The notes below the pieces were generated by a model. The model was not told where the DNA came from and ran no database searches. It was given only the letters and a program-made list of their open reading frames with translations. Shown here one piece after another: positions 24,401 to 32,889 of a stretch of DNA of 39,611 nt. The position numbers and the translations under genes were made by a program. The DNA is from Apostichopus californicus (taxonomy: Eukaryota; Echinodermata; Holothuroidea; Aspidochirotida; Stichopodidae). Where the stretch lies: NCBI GenBank assembly GCA_020650975.1, contig JAIPMN010005994.1, positions 9,965 to 49,575 on the forward strand, written 5' to 3'. Numbering within the stretch: position 1 is the stretch's first letter; the number at the start of each line of letters is the position of its first letter.

Positions 24401-27400
24401 GAGGTAAATAAATCTTCATAGCACATCAGTTTATGTAACTTCTTATCCTATTTATAAATTTATATTTATACTGGAATAAATAAAATTGTAAATTTAAAAA
24501 AAAAAAAAATACAAGTAAATATGATCTTGGTTTGTTAGCACTGGAAGCAAACCTAGTACACATGGTGATCAATCCAAGAGTTAATATTGGATGAACTTTG
24601 CTGTACTTGACAGGTGGGTGAGTCTGCATGCTAACTTAAAGTCAGTATTGGGTTAACAGTTATAAACCTTGTATGCAGTGTTACTGTTGAATGGTATCAT
24701 GCCAATTGGCTTTCTGGGGTCTTTTTCATCATAAAATATATAGGAAAGCAACCCAGATCAAATTTATTATATGTAGTTTAATGTTAGTTCTTACATTAGT
24801 ACTTACTAACAAACATGGACATTTTTGAAAAGAACTATTGATATCAGATAGATTGATAATCTACAGTGTTGTTCAAATATGAGCAAAGTTGGAGACCCAT
24901 TTTGTAAGGGTGGGTTTCTGCAATCTTTTTATAAAAATTCAAGAGATTGTGACATCAACAAGATATTAAAGAACTGAGTTAACTCCTGGTTTAAATAGTC
25001 AAACCATTTCTCTAAGGCAAAAGCTTGGTTCAGCGATTAGAGTGTCCGCCTCTCAATCCTTAGGTTCCAGGATCAAAATTATGCCAGGAGCCAGATTCTC
25101 TTGACCTATTAAAAAATCGCTGCAGTGCAGTGGTAATGTGGGGAGTCTTACTAGGATGTGGTACTTCTGGTTTGTGAACTTGGGAAAAGGGGTTTGTTTC
25201 TGTTCTTCACTTGGTTTCAAAACTACTTCCTTTTCGTCATGGCTGCACTGCAGTGATGTCTAATGGGTTGCCTTAGCCTACCTCAGTATTTGAGAAAGTG
25301 GTCAGATGCTGGGGCATACACTCTCGTCCGTCGGATGGGGACGTTAAATGGCGGTCCCGGGAGCAGGAAGGGGAGTGAATTCACACCCCTGCCTCGTTAT
25401 CCTCTGAACACTTATTGAAAAAAGAAGGCTTGAAATAAGCCGATGTTCATCCACAATCTAACACGGATAGAGTCTCAAATAAGCTACTGTAAGGCCACCT
25501 GATCCTCTGGTCTCTAAACTAAACTATGTGGATGCTGATACAGTCATTATATCTTTTCTATTTCGTCAGGGTGTCACACATTCTCAGTGGTATTTATTCA
25601 ACGACTTCTCCATCGAGTCAATCGACAAATTGGAAGCGATCGACTTCAACATGGATTGGAAGGTCCCCTGCATTCTATACTTTGTAAACAGCAGAATAAA
25701 TGAGAAGTACGACCTGGAAAGTAAGTAGCTACTCAATCAAGTCCAAGAATAATAGTTATTCTAAAAGAACTTCAAAGATATGCATGTTATAGATGGTTTA
25801 TAGAAATACCTTGGAGGCATGGTCTACAACATATGAGAATTTATTTTGTGCCCAAGTTCATCCTTTAACGTAAATTTTTCTAGCAGAACCAATGATCGGC
25901 AATTCAAATTATTTTGACTCTGTCTCGACAGTTCATAACCCTAATGAAGTCAGCATCCTACAACCCAGAGCCTCCTTAGCTGAACACAGTTTTGTGCAAC
26001 CTCACATGACATTCACTCCCCTCGGTCCAGGTGAGGCCATCAAGGAAGGCGACTTAGTCGGGTTAGACGCAGAGTTTGTGTCTCTCAATAAGGTACGTAC
26101 TGATTCAAATCAGATCTTTGGCCATATTTTTTTGTGGTGCCTGACTATGAAATGCTTCTGATGTGTGTATGACAATTCTAAATCAGCCAATGTTGAGTGA
26201 GTAGGCCTATTTTTATCATAAATGATTCAATTAATAAGCACTGTTTAAATGAGTTATGGCCCGACTCAACAAGTATGAAAAAGTAAAGTTCAACAAAGAA
26301 GTTTGTGAAGTCTTTCTCCAAATGACCAAACGCCATCATAACATAAAGCGTTGCATTATAAACTTATATGTAAGTCATGGAGGTGTATCCATTTCAAGAT
26401 TATGATATAACCAAATAGCTTGAAATGGATGTTGAAATAAGAAACAATTCAGTCTTTCTGTGAGAATTAGTTTTCTCACAATTGTTATCATGCAATTTAA
26501 TATCCAACCAGTTTGTTTTTAGGTCCAAGGAGCTTAAATTATTGTGTCTGTTTGTTAGTGTCAATAATGCAACTGTGGTTTGTGAAGTAGAATGAAAACT
26601 CCTAATTATATGAGCTAAGAAGAGAAAGTGAAATATGTTGATGGCTTTTTTCTTTTGAACAATATTTTCTTAACGTTTGTAGGAGGAAGCTGAAATCCGT
26701 AGCGATGGAACTCGTTCGACGATCAAACCAAGCCAAATGTCAGTAGCGAGGATAACCTGTGTGAGAGGCGGAGACGAGAAGAACATGGTAGCATTCATAG
26801 ACGACTACATATCCACTCAAGAACAGGTAAAATATATCAATTTACAAAACTGTATTAGCTTAGTCTAGTTTGGTGAATCCAAAAAGTTAGGAAACCAACA
26901 GAAGCTCATTTGGACACAGACTTACAGGAAGCGTTCTCTCTTTCATGAGGGTGCAGATAATTACGAGGCAGGCATCTAATTGCCGCACCTATCCCTGCTC
27001 CCAGCAAGAGCCATATAAATACCTCCCATCTGACGGAGGAAATTGTACCTCAGCATCTGTCAGTGAGCACATTCTCAAATACTGAGGGAGGTTTAAAAGT
27101 CACCCTGTTCATTATTATTACTAAAGTAGTGGATTACCTCACTCGTTTTTCTACTCGAATACCATTCATGCATTATTTAATGTTCTATTCCTTCTGTTAC
27201 AGGTGGTGGATTACCTGACTCGTTTCTCTGGAATACATCCCGGAGATCTGGATGCTACGCTTTCCCAAAAGCATTTGACAACACTGAAGGTGACCTACCT
27301 GAAACTTCGGCATCTGGTGGATTGCGGAGCAACGTTTGTCGGACATGGACTCAGGAAAGACTTCCGAGTCATCAATCTGTTGGTGAGTTAGAACCATCTG

Positions 27401-29657
27401 ATTAACAATGCTAGTATACAATACGAGTGTACTTTAAATATTAGAAAAATTAAACAATAACTCATTGTTATCATAATATATCATTGTTACCATATAACAC
27501 TATATGCAACAGTATTGTTGTGGATGTTTTATGTTTTATTATTATGATACTATATTATTGTATGATACTATGTGAAACAGGTGGTTGAACTTGGGTTTGC
27601 ACATTTAACATTTTCTTCGTCGTCTCTTGAGATAAGAATAAGAAGTCTTTTCCAATTTTTTCTTTTCTTTTTTAGTCCCATCAAATGTTAAGACAATGGG
27701 ACTGTGTAAAGTAAGAAAAGTTACACATTTGCTTAATTATAGTCTATTTGAAAACAAGAATGCATCTAATTAAAACTGAAGACTACCTGAGAAGAGCACT
27801 TTCACTGACTGTTAATTTGTAACCTCGACTACCACCTTGTTCGTCAACAATATATATAATTATAAGTTGCATTTATGAGGTGAACTAACTACAAGAATCA
27901 ACCAATCCTAAGTTTCAAGTATCTTATAAAGTCAGTTATTGCAATTTATTGACTAATATAATTTTAAAATCATCTGGTTTTATGTTAACATGAACATGCC
28001 TGCCTGGGAATTTTTGTCAGAATAAAAGAATAAAAGCTTTAGGAAGGATGTTTTTGTCCAAAAGAGTACCTCTTGTCTTTAATACATGATGTTTTCTTCT
28101 GCAGGTCTCTCACAATAAAATTATCGACACTGCTCATTTATACAACTTGCCCACTCAAAGGATAGTATCTCTAAGGTTTCTGGCTTGGTATTTTCTTGGT
28201 AGGTATAAAATGGGGGGTTTTATTTCTAGTTTTTCAAGCGATATCTGTAAGTAGCAAAGGATAAGACTGAGGGGCTATCTGTCAGTGTGTTGGTGTTGGA
28301 TGGTTTGGGAGTGATGTTGGTATAGTACTGGTGTTGGGTGATGTGGTGTTGGGTGTTGTGGGAGTGATGTTGGTGTTGGGTGGTGTGGTGTGGGAATGAT
28401 GTCGATATAGTACTGGTGGTGTGTGGTATTAGGTGTTTTGGGAGTGATGTTGACATAGTACTGGTGGTTGGTGTATGAGTGGTGTTGGTGTAGTGTTGGT
28501 GTAGTGTTGGGTGTGGTGTTGGGTGGTGTGGGAGTGATGTTGATATAGTACTGGTGTTGGGTGGTGTTGAAGTGATATTGACGTAGTACTGGTGTTTTGT
28601 TTGGGAGTGACGTTTGTGTTATGTTGGTGTTTGGTGGTGTGGAAGTGACATTGGTAGTGTTGGTGTTGGGTGGTGTGGCATTGATGTTGGTGTTGGGTGG
28701 TGTGGAAGTGATGTTGGAGTAGGGTCAGGGTGGGGAGGATAGCAGAGTTGAGGGTTGATACAACAAACTTTTAAGCCAACTGTCTTTGTTGATTTAGGAT
28801 GATCTTGGATTGTTACTGCTGTAGTAGCTTTGTATTGTCAGTCTCATAACTTGTTAACATGATTTGTTAATATATCTAATACCTGGACAACAACAAACAA
28901 TAGAAAACATCTGTCATTCCAATCAGGGCATTGTTTGTTTGTTGGTTTATTTGTTTTCTTCCCTTAATCATTTCTGCTTGTCCTCACATGTTAGATCAAC
29001 AAAATAACTCTTGCAAAAGGCGCACAAAGTGAACAAGACGTTGTGTTTATTCATTTAGATGATGCTGTGTGCTAATTACTTTTGACATATTCAAGTTTGT
29101 GACATTTGATTACGAATCATCAGTACTGGCCTCTGGTATGCTAAACAGTCTGTTAAAAATAAATAAACTCAGGAGGCATTTTTGTTGCCACTCTAAAATC
29201 ATTTTCATTCACTGAAATATTGATTAATATTATTTAATAAAATGTCAATTTCTGGGATTCAATTAGAGGGTCACAAAAAAATAGGAAAGTCCTTTTTGGA
29301 AACTTTTAGCAATTTTAGGGATATTTTTATATTTTTTTAGATGATACTAATGACAAAACCTTTGATTTCTTGCTATGTTGAGATGATAAAGATTAACAGA
29401 CAAAATAACATGAAAGTGTTGTTTTCTTTTGGACAGTTTAAACTATCTCTTGTTTCTGTCATTCTGTTTCATCAGAAGGCTTGAGGATCCAGTCAGAGAC
29501 CCATGACAGTACAGAGGATGCCTGCACTGCGGTCAAACTCTATCATTATTACTTGAATCACAGCAACGGAGGACTAGATGAACAGGCCTGGCAGGAAAAA
29601 CTCAAGGCCTTGTATGAAGAGGGGCGCAAATTGAAATGGAAAGTACCTCCATCATGA
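6453..29657 (+). CDS. PAN2: PAN2, catalytic subunit of PAN2-PAN3 deadenylase, complete
   Basis: 3'-5' poly(A) exonuclease that starts cytoplasmic mRNA deadenylation together with PAN3. I resolved 25 coding exons: 6453-6597, 7407-7540, 8603-8775, 9501-9702, 10412-10530, 11439-11583, 12202-12346, 13325-13401, 14431-14561, 15208-15380, 16420-16586, 17242-17370, 18433-18582, 19538-19709, 20673-20785, 21728-21826, 22245-22366, 23120-23225, 24275-24403, 25570-25720, 25887-26092, 26683-26826, 27203-27382, 28105-28198, 29476-29657. All have GT donors and AG acceptors and keep phase. The sum is 3588 nt including TGA, or 1195 aa; human PAN2 is 1202 aa. The start ATG at 6453 follows a probable UTR splice acceptor. 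The intron 10 donor (GTCTGT) is weak. Odd points: an extra CCCH finger in exon 17, a tandem 3' splice site at exon 21 and a stop codon made by a 40-bp duplication. Confidence 0.97.
8837..8882. repeat. (AT)n microsatellite
   Basis: Two runs of alternating AT separated by one 'ga' in PAN2 intron 3, just downstream of exon 3. Confidence 0.9.
8883..9380. other. PAN2 intron 3 interior, repeat-like but unassigned
   Basis: Contains ggtagctcaacgagagtg, faintly like a tRNA A box, and a C-rich stretch with repeated tgcccctccaaa. I cannot assign it to an element. Confidence 0.3.
11209..11391 (+). mobile_element. SINE copy A, 5'-truncated, in PAN2 intron 5
   Basis: Shares its body with the full copy at 14599-14825: gagtcact, ttacagagttgttgacaatt, gacgttaaatat, taagagactgacttcggtca, gataagccaatga and gagttcctgcttgca, in the same order. 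The tRNA head is missing except for its last bases. It ends in an (atac)n tail. Confidence 0.8.
12480..12735. repeat. Purine-rich minisatellite in PAN2 intron 7
   Basis: About eight units of roughly 31-33 bp of the form gtatcagagaggg + gaagtaggggagggg. The plus strand is almost pure purine over 250 bp. Confidence 0.88.
13850..14217 (+). mobile_element. Dead non-LTR retrotransposon 3' end
   Basis: Encodes the typical C-terminal tail of CR1/L2/jockey-like reverse transcriptases: [20 protein letters not shown], then after a frameshift near 13995, [18 protein letters not shown] and a stop. The 3' end reads cattataaatgtcc followed by an (ATT)n tail, typical of L2/CR1-like elements. The frameshift and 5' truncation show it is inactive. 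It lies in PAN2 intron 8 in the gene's orientation. Confidence 0.8.
14431..15380 (+). other. PAN2: PAN2 exons 9-10: PAN3-binding linker
   Basis: Residues 381-481. Contains the conserved LLSDWPAE, then [12 protein letters not shown] and [10 protein letters not shown], which match the linker that wraps around the PAN3 dimer in known structures. It ends in ESPIGR, as in vertebrates. The binding role follows from the family; only the motifs are seen here. Confidence 0.9.
14599..14825 (+). mobile_element. SINE copy B with tRNA-like head, in PAN2 intron 9
   Basis: The head 14599-14664 has a 6-bp acceptor stem GGAGTG/CACTCC, A box TAGCTCAGTGG (606-616) and B box GAGTTCGAGTC (649-659), a pol III internal promoter. 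The anticodon arm gives an 8-nt loop, so it is not a normal tRNA. The body is shared with copy A and ends near an atacatata tail. It sits only 37 bp after exon 9. Confidence 0.85.
15771..16045 (+). mobile_element. SINE from a Ser/Leu-type tRNA, in PAN2 intron 10
   Basis: A box TGGCCGAGTGG at 15777-15787 and B box GGGTTGATACCC at 15838-15849, with a long variable-arm-like segment between, as in class II tRNAs. A non-tRNA body follows, starting at about gggtcatatttagg. The right end is estimated. A different family from copies A and B. Confidence 0.7.
16587..17241. other. Example of the plain introns of PAN2
   Basis: I saw no RNA gene, element or conserved frame here. The same is true of PAN2 introns 1, 2, 4, 6, 11, 13-17, 20, 21 and 23 and of PGPEP1 intron 3 (2022-2902). 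They are AT-rich unique-looking DNA with occasional homopolymers. Confidence 0.4.
18167..18360. repeat. 41-bp minisatellite in PAN2 intron 12
   Basis: Nearly five units starting ttcaatgcctcagaagtaca, with a tggttaca(t/g)ccagttt second half. It ends about 70 bp before exon 13. Open frames through it are artefacts of the repeat. Confidence 0.92.
22299..22346 (+). other. PAN2: CCCH zinc finger inside PAN2 exon 17
   Basis: Residues Cys777, Cys783, Cys788 and His792 in [16 protein letters not shown] give a C-x5-C-x4-C-x3-H finger. That spacing is the Nab2/ZC3H14 poly(A)-binding class rather than the tandem C-x8 class. It is flanked by acidic sequence ([10 protein letters not shown]) before and basic sequence (KRRPP) after. 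The exon is in phase on both sides and has good splice sites, so the finger is part of the normal open frame. Zinc and RNA binding are inferred from spacing only. Confidence 0.85.
23685..23835. repeat. About 19-bp minisatellite in PAN2 intron 18
   Basis: Units of the form attgtgtaatgttaataat, about seven copies. Two neighbouring units share a cgcgtaatg variant, a sign of unit-level duplication. Confidence 0.85.
25020..25515 (+). mobile_element. SINE-like element, plus copy, in PAN2 intron 19
   Basis: Begins with a decayed tRNA-like head (ttggttcagcgattagagtg, cctctcaatccttagg). The body includes cctcagtatttgagaa, cagatgctg, ccgtcggatgggg, cgttaaatggcggtcccggg and cccctgcctcgttatcctctg. A second copy lies inverted at about 26935-27110. 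Boundaries are approximate. Confidence 0.7.
25884..25886 (+). promoter_or_regulatory. PAN2: Tandem NAGNAG 3' splice site of PAN2 exon 21
   Basis: The acceptor reads tttctagcag. Use of either AG keeps the frame. The distal AG gives Lys at the junction (Glu-Lys-Pro); the proximal AG gives Thr-Glu in its place (Glu-Thr-Glu-Pro). I annotated the distal one because it gives the Lys-Pro nearest to the vertebrate Lys-Asn-Pro. Confidence 0.6.
26935..27110 (-). mobile_element. SINE-like element, inverted copy, in PAN2 intron 22
   Basis: On the minus strand it reads cctcagtatttgagaa, cagatgctg, ccgtcagatggg, gggagcag and gcctcgtaattatctg, in the order seen in the plus copy about 1.6 kb upstream. The tRNA head is absent. 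Confidence 0.7.
27127..27165 (+). repeat. Decayed copy of the PAN2 exon 23 start in intron 22
   Basis: tagtggattacctcactcgt followed by ttttcta and cgaatac closely matches the first 30-odd bases of exon 23 at 27203 (gtggtggattacctgactcgt, ttctctg, gaatac). It lies 76 bp upstream of the exon. It has no usable AG directly before it and diverges after the match. Confidence 0.7.
28265..28740. repeat. GT-rich minisatellite in PAN2 intron 24
   Basis: Nested repeats of tggtgttgggtggtgtggga and gtgatgttggtatagtactg across about 470 bp, irregular in period. It starts about 65 bp after exon 24. The plus strand (RNA sense) is G/T-rich and could form G-quadruplexes. Confidence 0.85.
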
Positions 29658-29693
29658 AGAGGGGCGCAAACTGAAATGGAAGGTACCTCCATG
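29614..29693 (+). repeat. 40-bp tandem duplication across the PAN2 stop
   Basis: Copy 1 is 29614-29653 and copy 2 is 29654-29693, both starting atgaagaggggcgcaaa. They differ at two positions, each synonymous in the original frame (TTG/CTG Leu, AAA/AAG Lys). Because 40 is not a multiple of three, the reading frame meets TGA at the start of copy 2 (29655-29657). Read in the ancestral frame, copy 2 ends in Pro-Pro-stop. Confidence 0.95.
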
Positions 29694-29750
29694 AAAAAAA
29701 CTCTGAATCTGAAAAGTCACCTTTTTGTTATTGTTTATAGTTCTTAACAT

Positions 29751-30625
29751 GAACCAACAACAAAGTTTGTCTCCGTGGTATGGGCAGGGGGTATGGGGGG
29801 CATGAAGAATTGATTGTCTTTTGTTTGAAACTTTCCTAGAAACAATTAGTCATCAAGTTATATACTCAAAAATATGTAGTTTTAAAATGGATATAGAATT
29901 ATGTCATTTGATACTTTATGTTAACAGATGGTTGAGACATTCCACTTACTAGGGTGAAAAGGGGGTGGGGGTGGGGTGTAGAAACAGGGGTTGGGGAAGT
30001 GAGGGCTGTTTTTGATCACTAACTTTAAGTTCCATATGTGAGGACTGTTGTGGGTTTGGGTTTTTGATTGCTGACTTCAAGTTCCATTTGTGGGGACTGA
30101 TATGGGTTTGGGTTTTTGATTATTAACATCAAGCTCCATGTTTTGTCTACTGCTGTGGTCGTAGGTTGTGGGGAACATGTTGTAGTTGAACCAACAACAA
30201 AGTTTGTCTCCGTGGTATGGGCAGGGGGTATGGGGGGCATGAAGAATTGATTGTCTTTTGTTTGAAACTTTCCTAGAAACAATTAGTCATCAAGTTATAT
30301 ACTCAAAAATATGTAGTTTTAAAATGGATATAGAATTATGTCATTTGATACTTTATGTTAACAGATGGTTGAGACATTCCACTTACTAGGGTGAAAAGGG
30401 GGGTGGGGGTGGGGTGTAGAAACAGGGGTTGGGGAAGTGAGGGCTGTTTTTGATCACTAACTTTAAGTTCCATATGTGGGGACTGTTGTGGGTTTGGGTT
30501 TTTGATTGCTGACTTCAAGTTCCATTTGTGGGGACTGATATGGGTTTGGGTTTTTGATTATTAACATCAAGCTCCATGTTTTGTCTACTGCTGTGGTCGT
30601 AGGTTGTGGGGAACATGTTGTAGTT
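29751..30625. repeat. 437-bp near-identical tandem duplication
   Basis: Copy 1 is 29751-30187 and copy 2 is 30188-30625. The differences I saw are one extra G in a G run and tgagg versus tgggg. Within each copy are three shorter repeats of about 47 bp (tgggtttgggtttttgatt). The near identity points to a very recent duplication or an assembly artefact. Confidence 0.95.
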
Positions 30626-31506
30626 ATGTATGGTCTGTATATTTACTGAGGTCACACAGAAACAAGGCTTTCGAGTAAAGTAGGAAACATGCATGTTTCT
30701 ATTTGTTATGGTTAACGAAATGAAGATAACAGACTCAGAGAAGGAAAGACATAGCGATACAGGGTTTGTGAAGTGAAGCTTACTCCCAGCTTCATAACTG
30801 GCTCTGTTGTTGAGATATAAAACAGTGGAGGTTATTCAAATTTATTTGGATCAGTGGTATGGACCACTAGATTTTTGGATCACTTGGATATTTTTGGACC
30901 ACTGGATATTTGGATCAGATACATGGACTGTATCAACAATTGATTTTGTTTTTCTTTCAAATTGAATGCTGCTTTAAAGCATTAAGCATAAACCAGTAAA
31001 AAATAGCTTACAATCAATCAACCATTTTCTTTAGTTATGGACAAGATATTGAGTGGGATTTGATTCTCACACCAAAAATCCAGTTCATTCACCGACTTTA
31101 TCAAGTTTGATATCAAATCAGCTGTTTTAAACTTTCTGTCCGATGATGGAAACATCACGGATTGATAAACCATTATGATCAGGATTGATTGATCGATCTA
31201 TTGATCAGGGATTGATTAACTGTTTAGAGGGTTTGTGAAGCAATCGTGAAATTTGTGACATTTTTATAATATACGATAGAAAAGGCACTATTCACTCGTA
31301 AAACTGTTATGCATCCTTTTTTTTGGACAACAGTTTGTTTTTCTTTACTATCATTTCGATTTAATTACCAGGTATGTAACTTATTCCCCGTTGCCATGGT
31401 TCAGGGTATTGTTCAATTCCCATGTATTAATAAATAATAATGACTTTTTTTGTCGAAAAGTTACCCGGTTCAAACGGTTGTATAGTTTCTTCACTGTATA
31501 TATGTA

Positions 31507-31512
31507 AATAAA
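31507..31512 (+). terminator. PAN2 polyadenylation signal
   Basis: AATAAA followed by a short GT-rich stretch (actttgtgttc). A second AATAAA is at 31429-31434. Both lie 1.8 kb after the stop codon. Confidence 0.55.
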
Positions 31513-31587
31513 ACTTTGTGTTCAATCATAATTGAGAAAAAAAGGGAAACCAAGATCTACATGTTGTCATATTTCTTCAAGCTTGGA

Positions 31588-32102
31588 AACCAATCCTATA
31601 CAGACTCACCCACAATGACACCCTCTTTAGATTCACCATTCCCCACTCAGCCCGCTAACTCCCATCCCTGTACAGATCATATACCAATCCTATACAGACT
31701 CACCCACAATGACAACCCCTTGTATTCACCATATCCCACTTAGCCCACTACTTCCCATCCCTGTACAGATCATATACCAATCCTATACAGACTTACCTAC
31801 ACTGACAACCTCTTTAGATTCACCATTCCCCACTCAGCCCGCTAATTCCCATCCCTGAACAGATCATATACCAATCCTATACAGACTCACCCACTGACCT
31901 CTTTAGATTCACCATACCCCACTCAGCCCGCTAATTCCCATCCCTGTACAGATCATATACCAATCATAAACTCACCCACACTGACACCCTCTTTAGGTTC
32001 ACCATTCCCCACTCAGCCCGCTAATTCCCATCCCTGTACAGATCATACACCAATCCTATACAGACTCACCCACACTGACACCCTCTTTAGGTTCACCATT
32101 CA
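31588..32102. repeat. About 94-bp minisatellite, intergenic
   Basis: About five and a half units with ccaatcctatacagactcac, ctctttagattcaccat, ccccactcagcccgctaa and ccctgtacagatcatata. Individual units have short deletions. It lies between the 3' ends of the convergent PAN2 and OTUD7 genes. Confidence 0.92.
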
Positions 32103-32254
32103 TACTGTATGTTTACATCACAAGTACAAATTCGTTTTGACATTCAATATTGTCAGAAGAAAAGTTGGTTATTACATCGATTGGATAACTGGGTATCAGT
32201 TAAATAGTGTTGAAATCGAATGACTATTGACTGACTTAATAATATATACTATCT

Positions 32255-32440
32255 AGTTAGGGAGGGACATAAGAAGGGGTGGAGCGAGGGACTGAGGAGG
32301 GGTGGAGAAGGGGTTGAGTGAGGGAGGGACGGGGAAGGGCTTGAGCAAGGGAGGAAGGGATTGAGCTAGGAAGAGGTGGAGGATGGGGTTTGAGCAAGGG
32401 ATAGAGGAGGAGGGAGAGAGGGGAGGGAGGGGGGGGGGAA
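32255..32440. repeat. Purine-rich degenerate repeat, intergenic
   Basis: Repeats of ggggtggag, gggttgagtgagggaggga and ttgagcaaggga, ending in a run of nine G. Plus strand purine-rich. Minus-strand proline-rich open frames here are composition artefacts. Confidence 0.8.
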
Positions 32441-32883
32441 GACATGCAAGAAACACAATTTGCAAATACCAACCATATTACATTCACGAAAGATTTAATA
32501 TTTTCAGTGTCGTATAAGAAAGATCATGGGCGCTTTCATGAAAAACAGTGAAAAGCAAAATGGAAGTAGCACGAACAGGCAACAATTAAAAGTTAAAAGT
32601 ATAATTACTGAGGGGCAATACTGAATCACGTTACCCATAACCTAAACTTCATGCAAAATGAAACCGCTTATCTGTAGAATAATATAACTTAAAACAACCT
32701 ATTTCAATTTAAAAATAAATAAAAACATAGCGAGAAATCATATTTACAGGAAGGATTATGAATTCTGAATAAGATGAACTATGGAAGAACCAAGAAAAGC
32801 CTTATGTAGAAAAACAGTTAAAATCATTCATGCTTCTCAAAAATTAAACCTCTAATAATAAAAAAAATAACACACCAAATGTC

Positions 32884-32889
32884 TTTATT
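32884..32889 (-). terminator. Candidate OTUD7 polyadenylation signal
   Basis: AATAAA on the minus strand, about 1.83 kb after the OTUD7 stop codon. Other tttatt words occur nearer, so this assignment is tentative. Confidence 0.35.

Larger units (their letters stand above)
16420..25720 (+). other. PAN2: PAN2 exons 11-20: inactive UCH/USP-like domain
   Basis: Residues 482-927. [16 protein letters not shown] occupies the place of the USP Cys box, with Ala530 where active USPs carry the catalytic Cys. The domain is therefore a pseudo-deubiquitinase, as in all known PAN2. Paired CxxC motifs (RCRSC in exon 14, FCEDC in exon 15) form the expected zinc ribbon. [19 protein letters not shown] (exon 13) and [13 protein letters not shown] (exon 20) are strong family landmarks. 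Exon 17 adds the CCCH finger described separately. Confidence 0.93.
25887..29657 (+). other. PAN2: PAN2 exons 21-25: DEDDh exonuclease domain
   Basis: Residues 928-1195. All five catalytic residues are present: Asp988 and Glu990 in GLDAEFVSL (Exo I), Asp1097 in [14 protein letters not shown] (Exo II), and His1145 and Asp1150 in THDSTEDA (Exo III, h type). The nuclease should therefore be active. The protein ends in LKWKVPPS, the last Ser and the stop arising from the 40-bp duplication. Confidence 0.95.
29658..31530 (+). other. PAN2: PAN2 3' UTR
   Basis: No supported coding sequence follows the stop codon. The region contains the second 40-bp copy, a 437-bp tandem duplication and AT-rich DNA. 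It ends at poly(A) signals near 31.43 and 31.51 kb. The exact cleavage site is inferred. Confidence 0.6.

Noticed and set aside
30025..30518. Proline- and Asn-rich minus-strand open frames in the 437-bp duplication
   Set aside because: They are the complement of G/T-rich 3' UTR repeats and occur twice only because the block is duplicated.
32253..32487. Proline-rich minus-strand peptides
   Set aside because: Result of purine-rich simple sequence; two frames give equally biased peptides.
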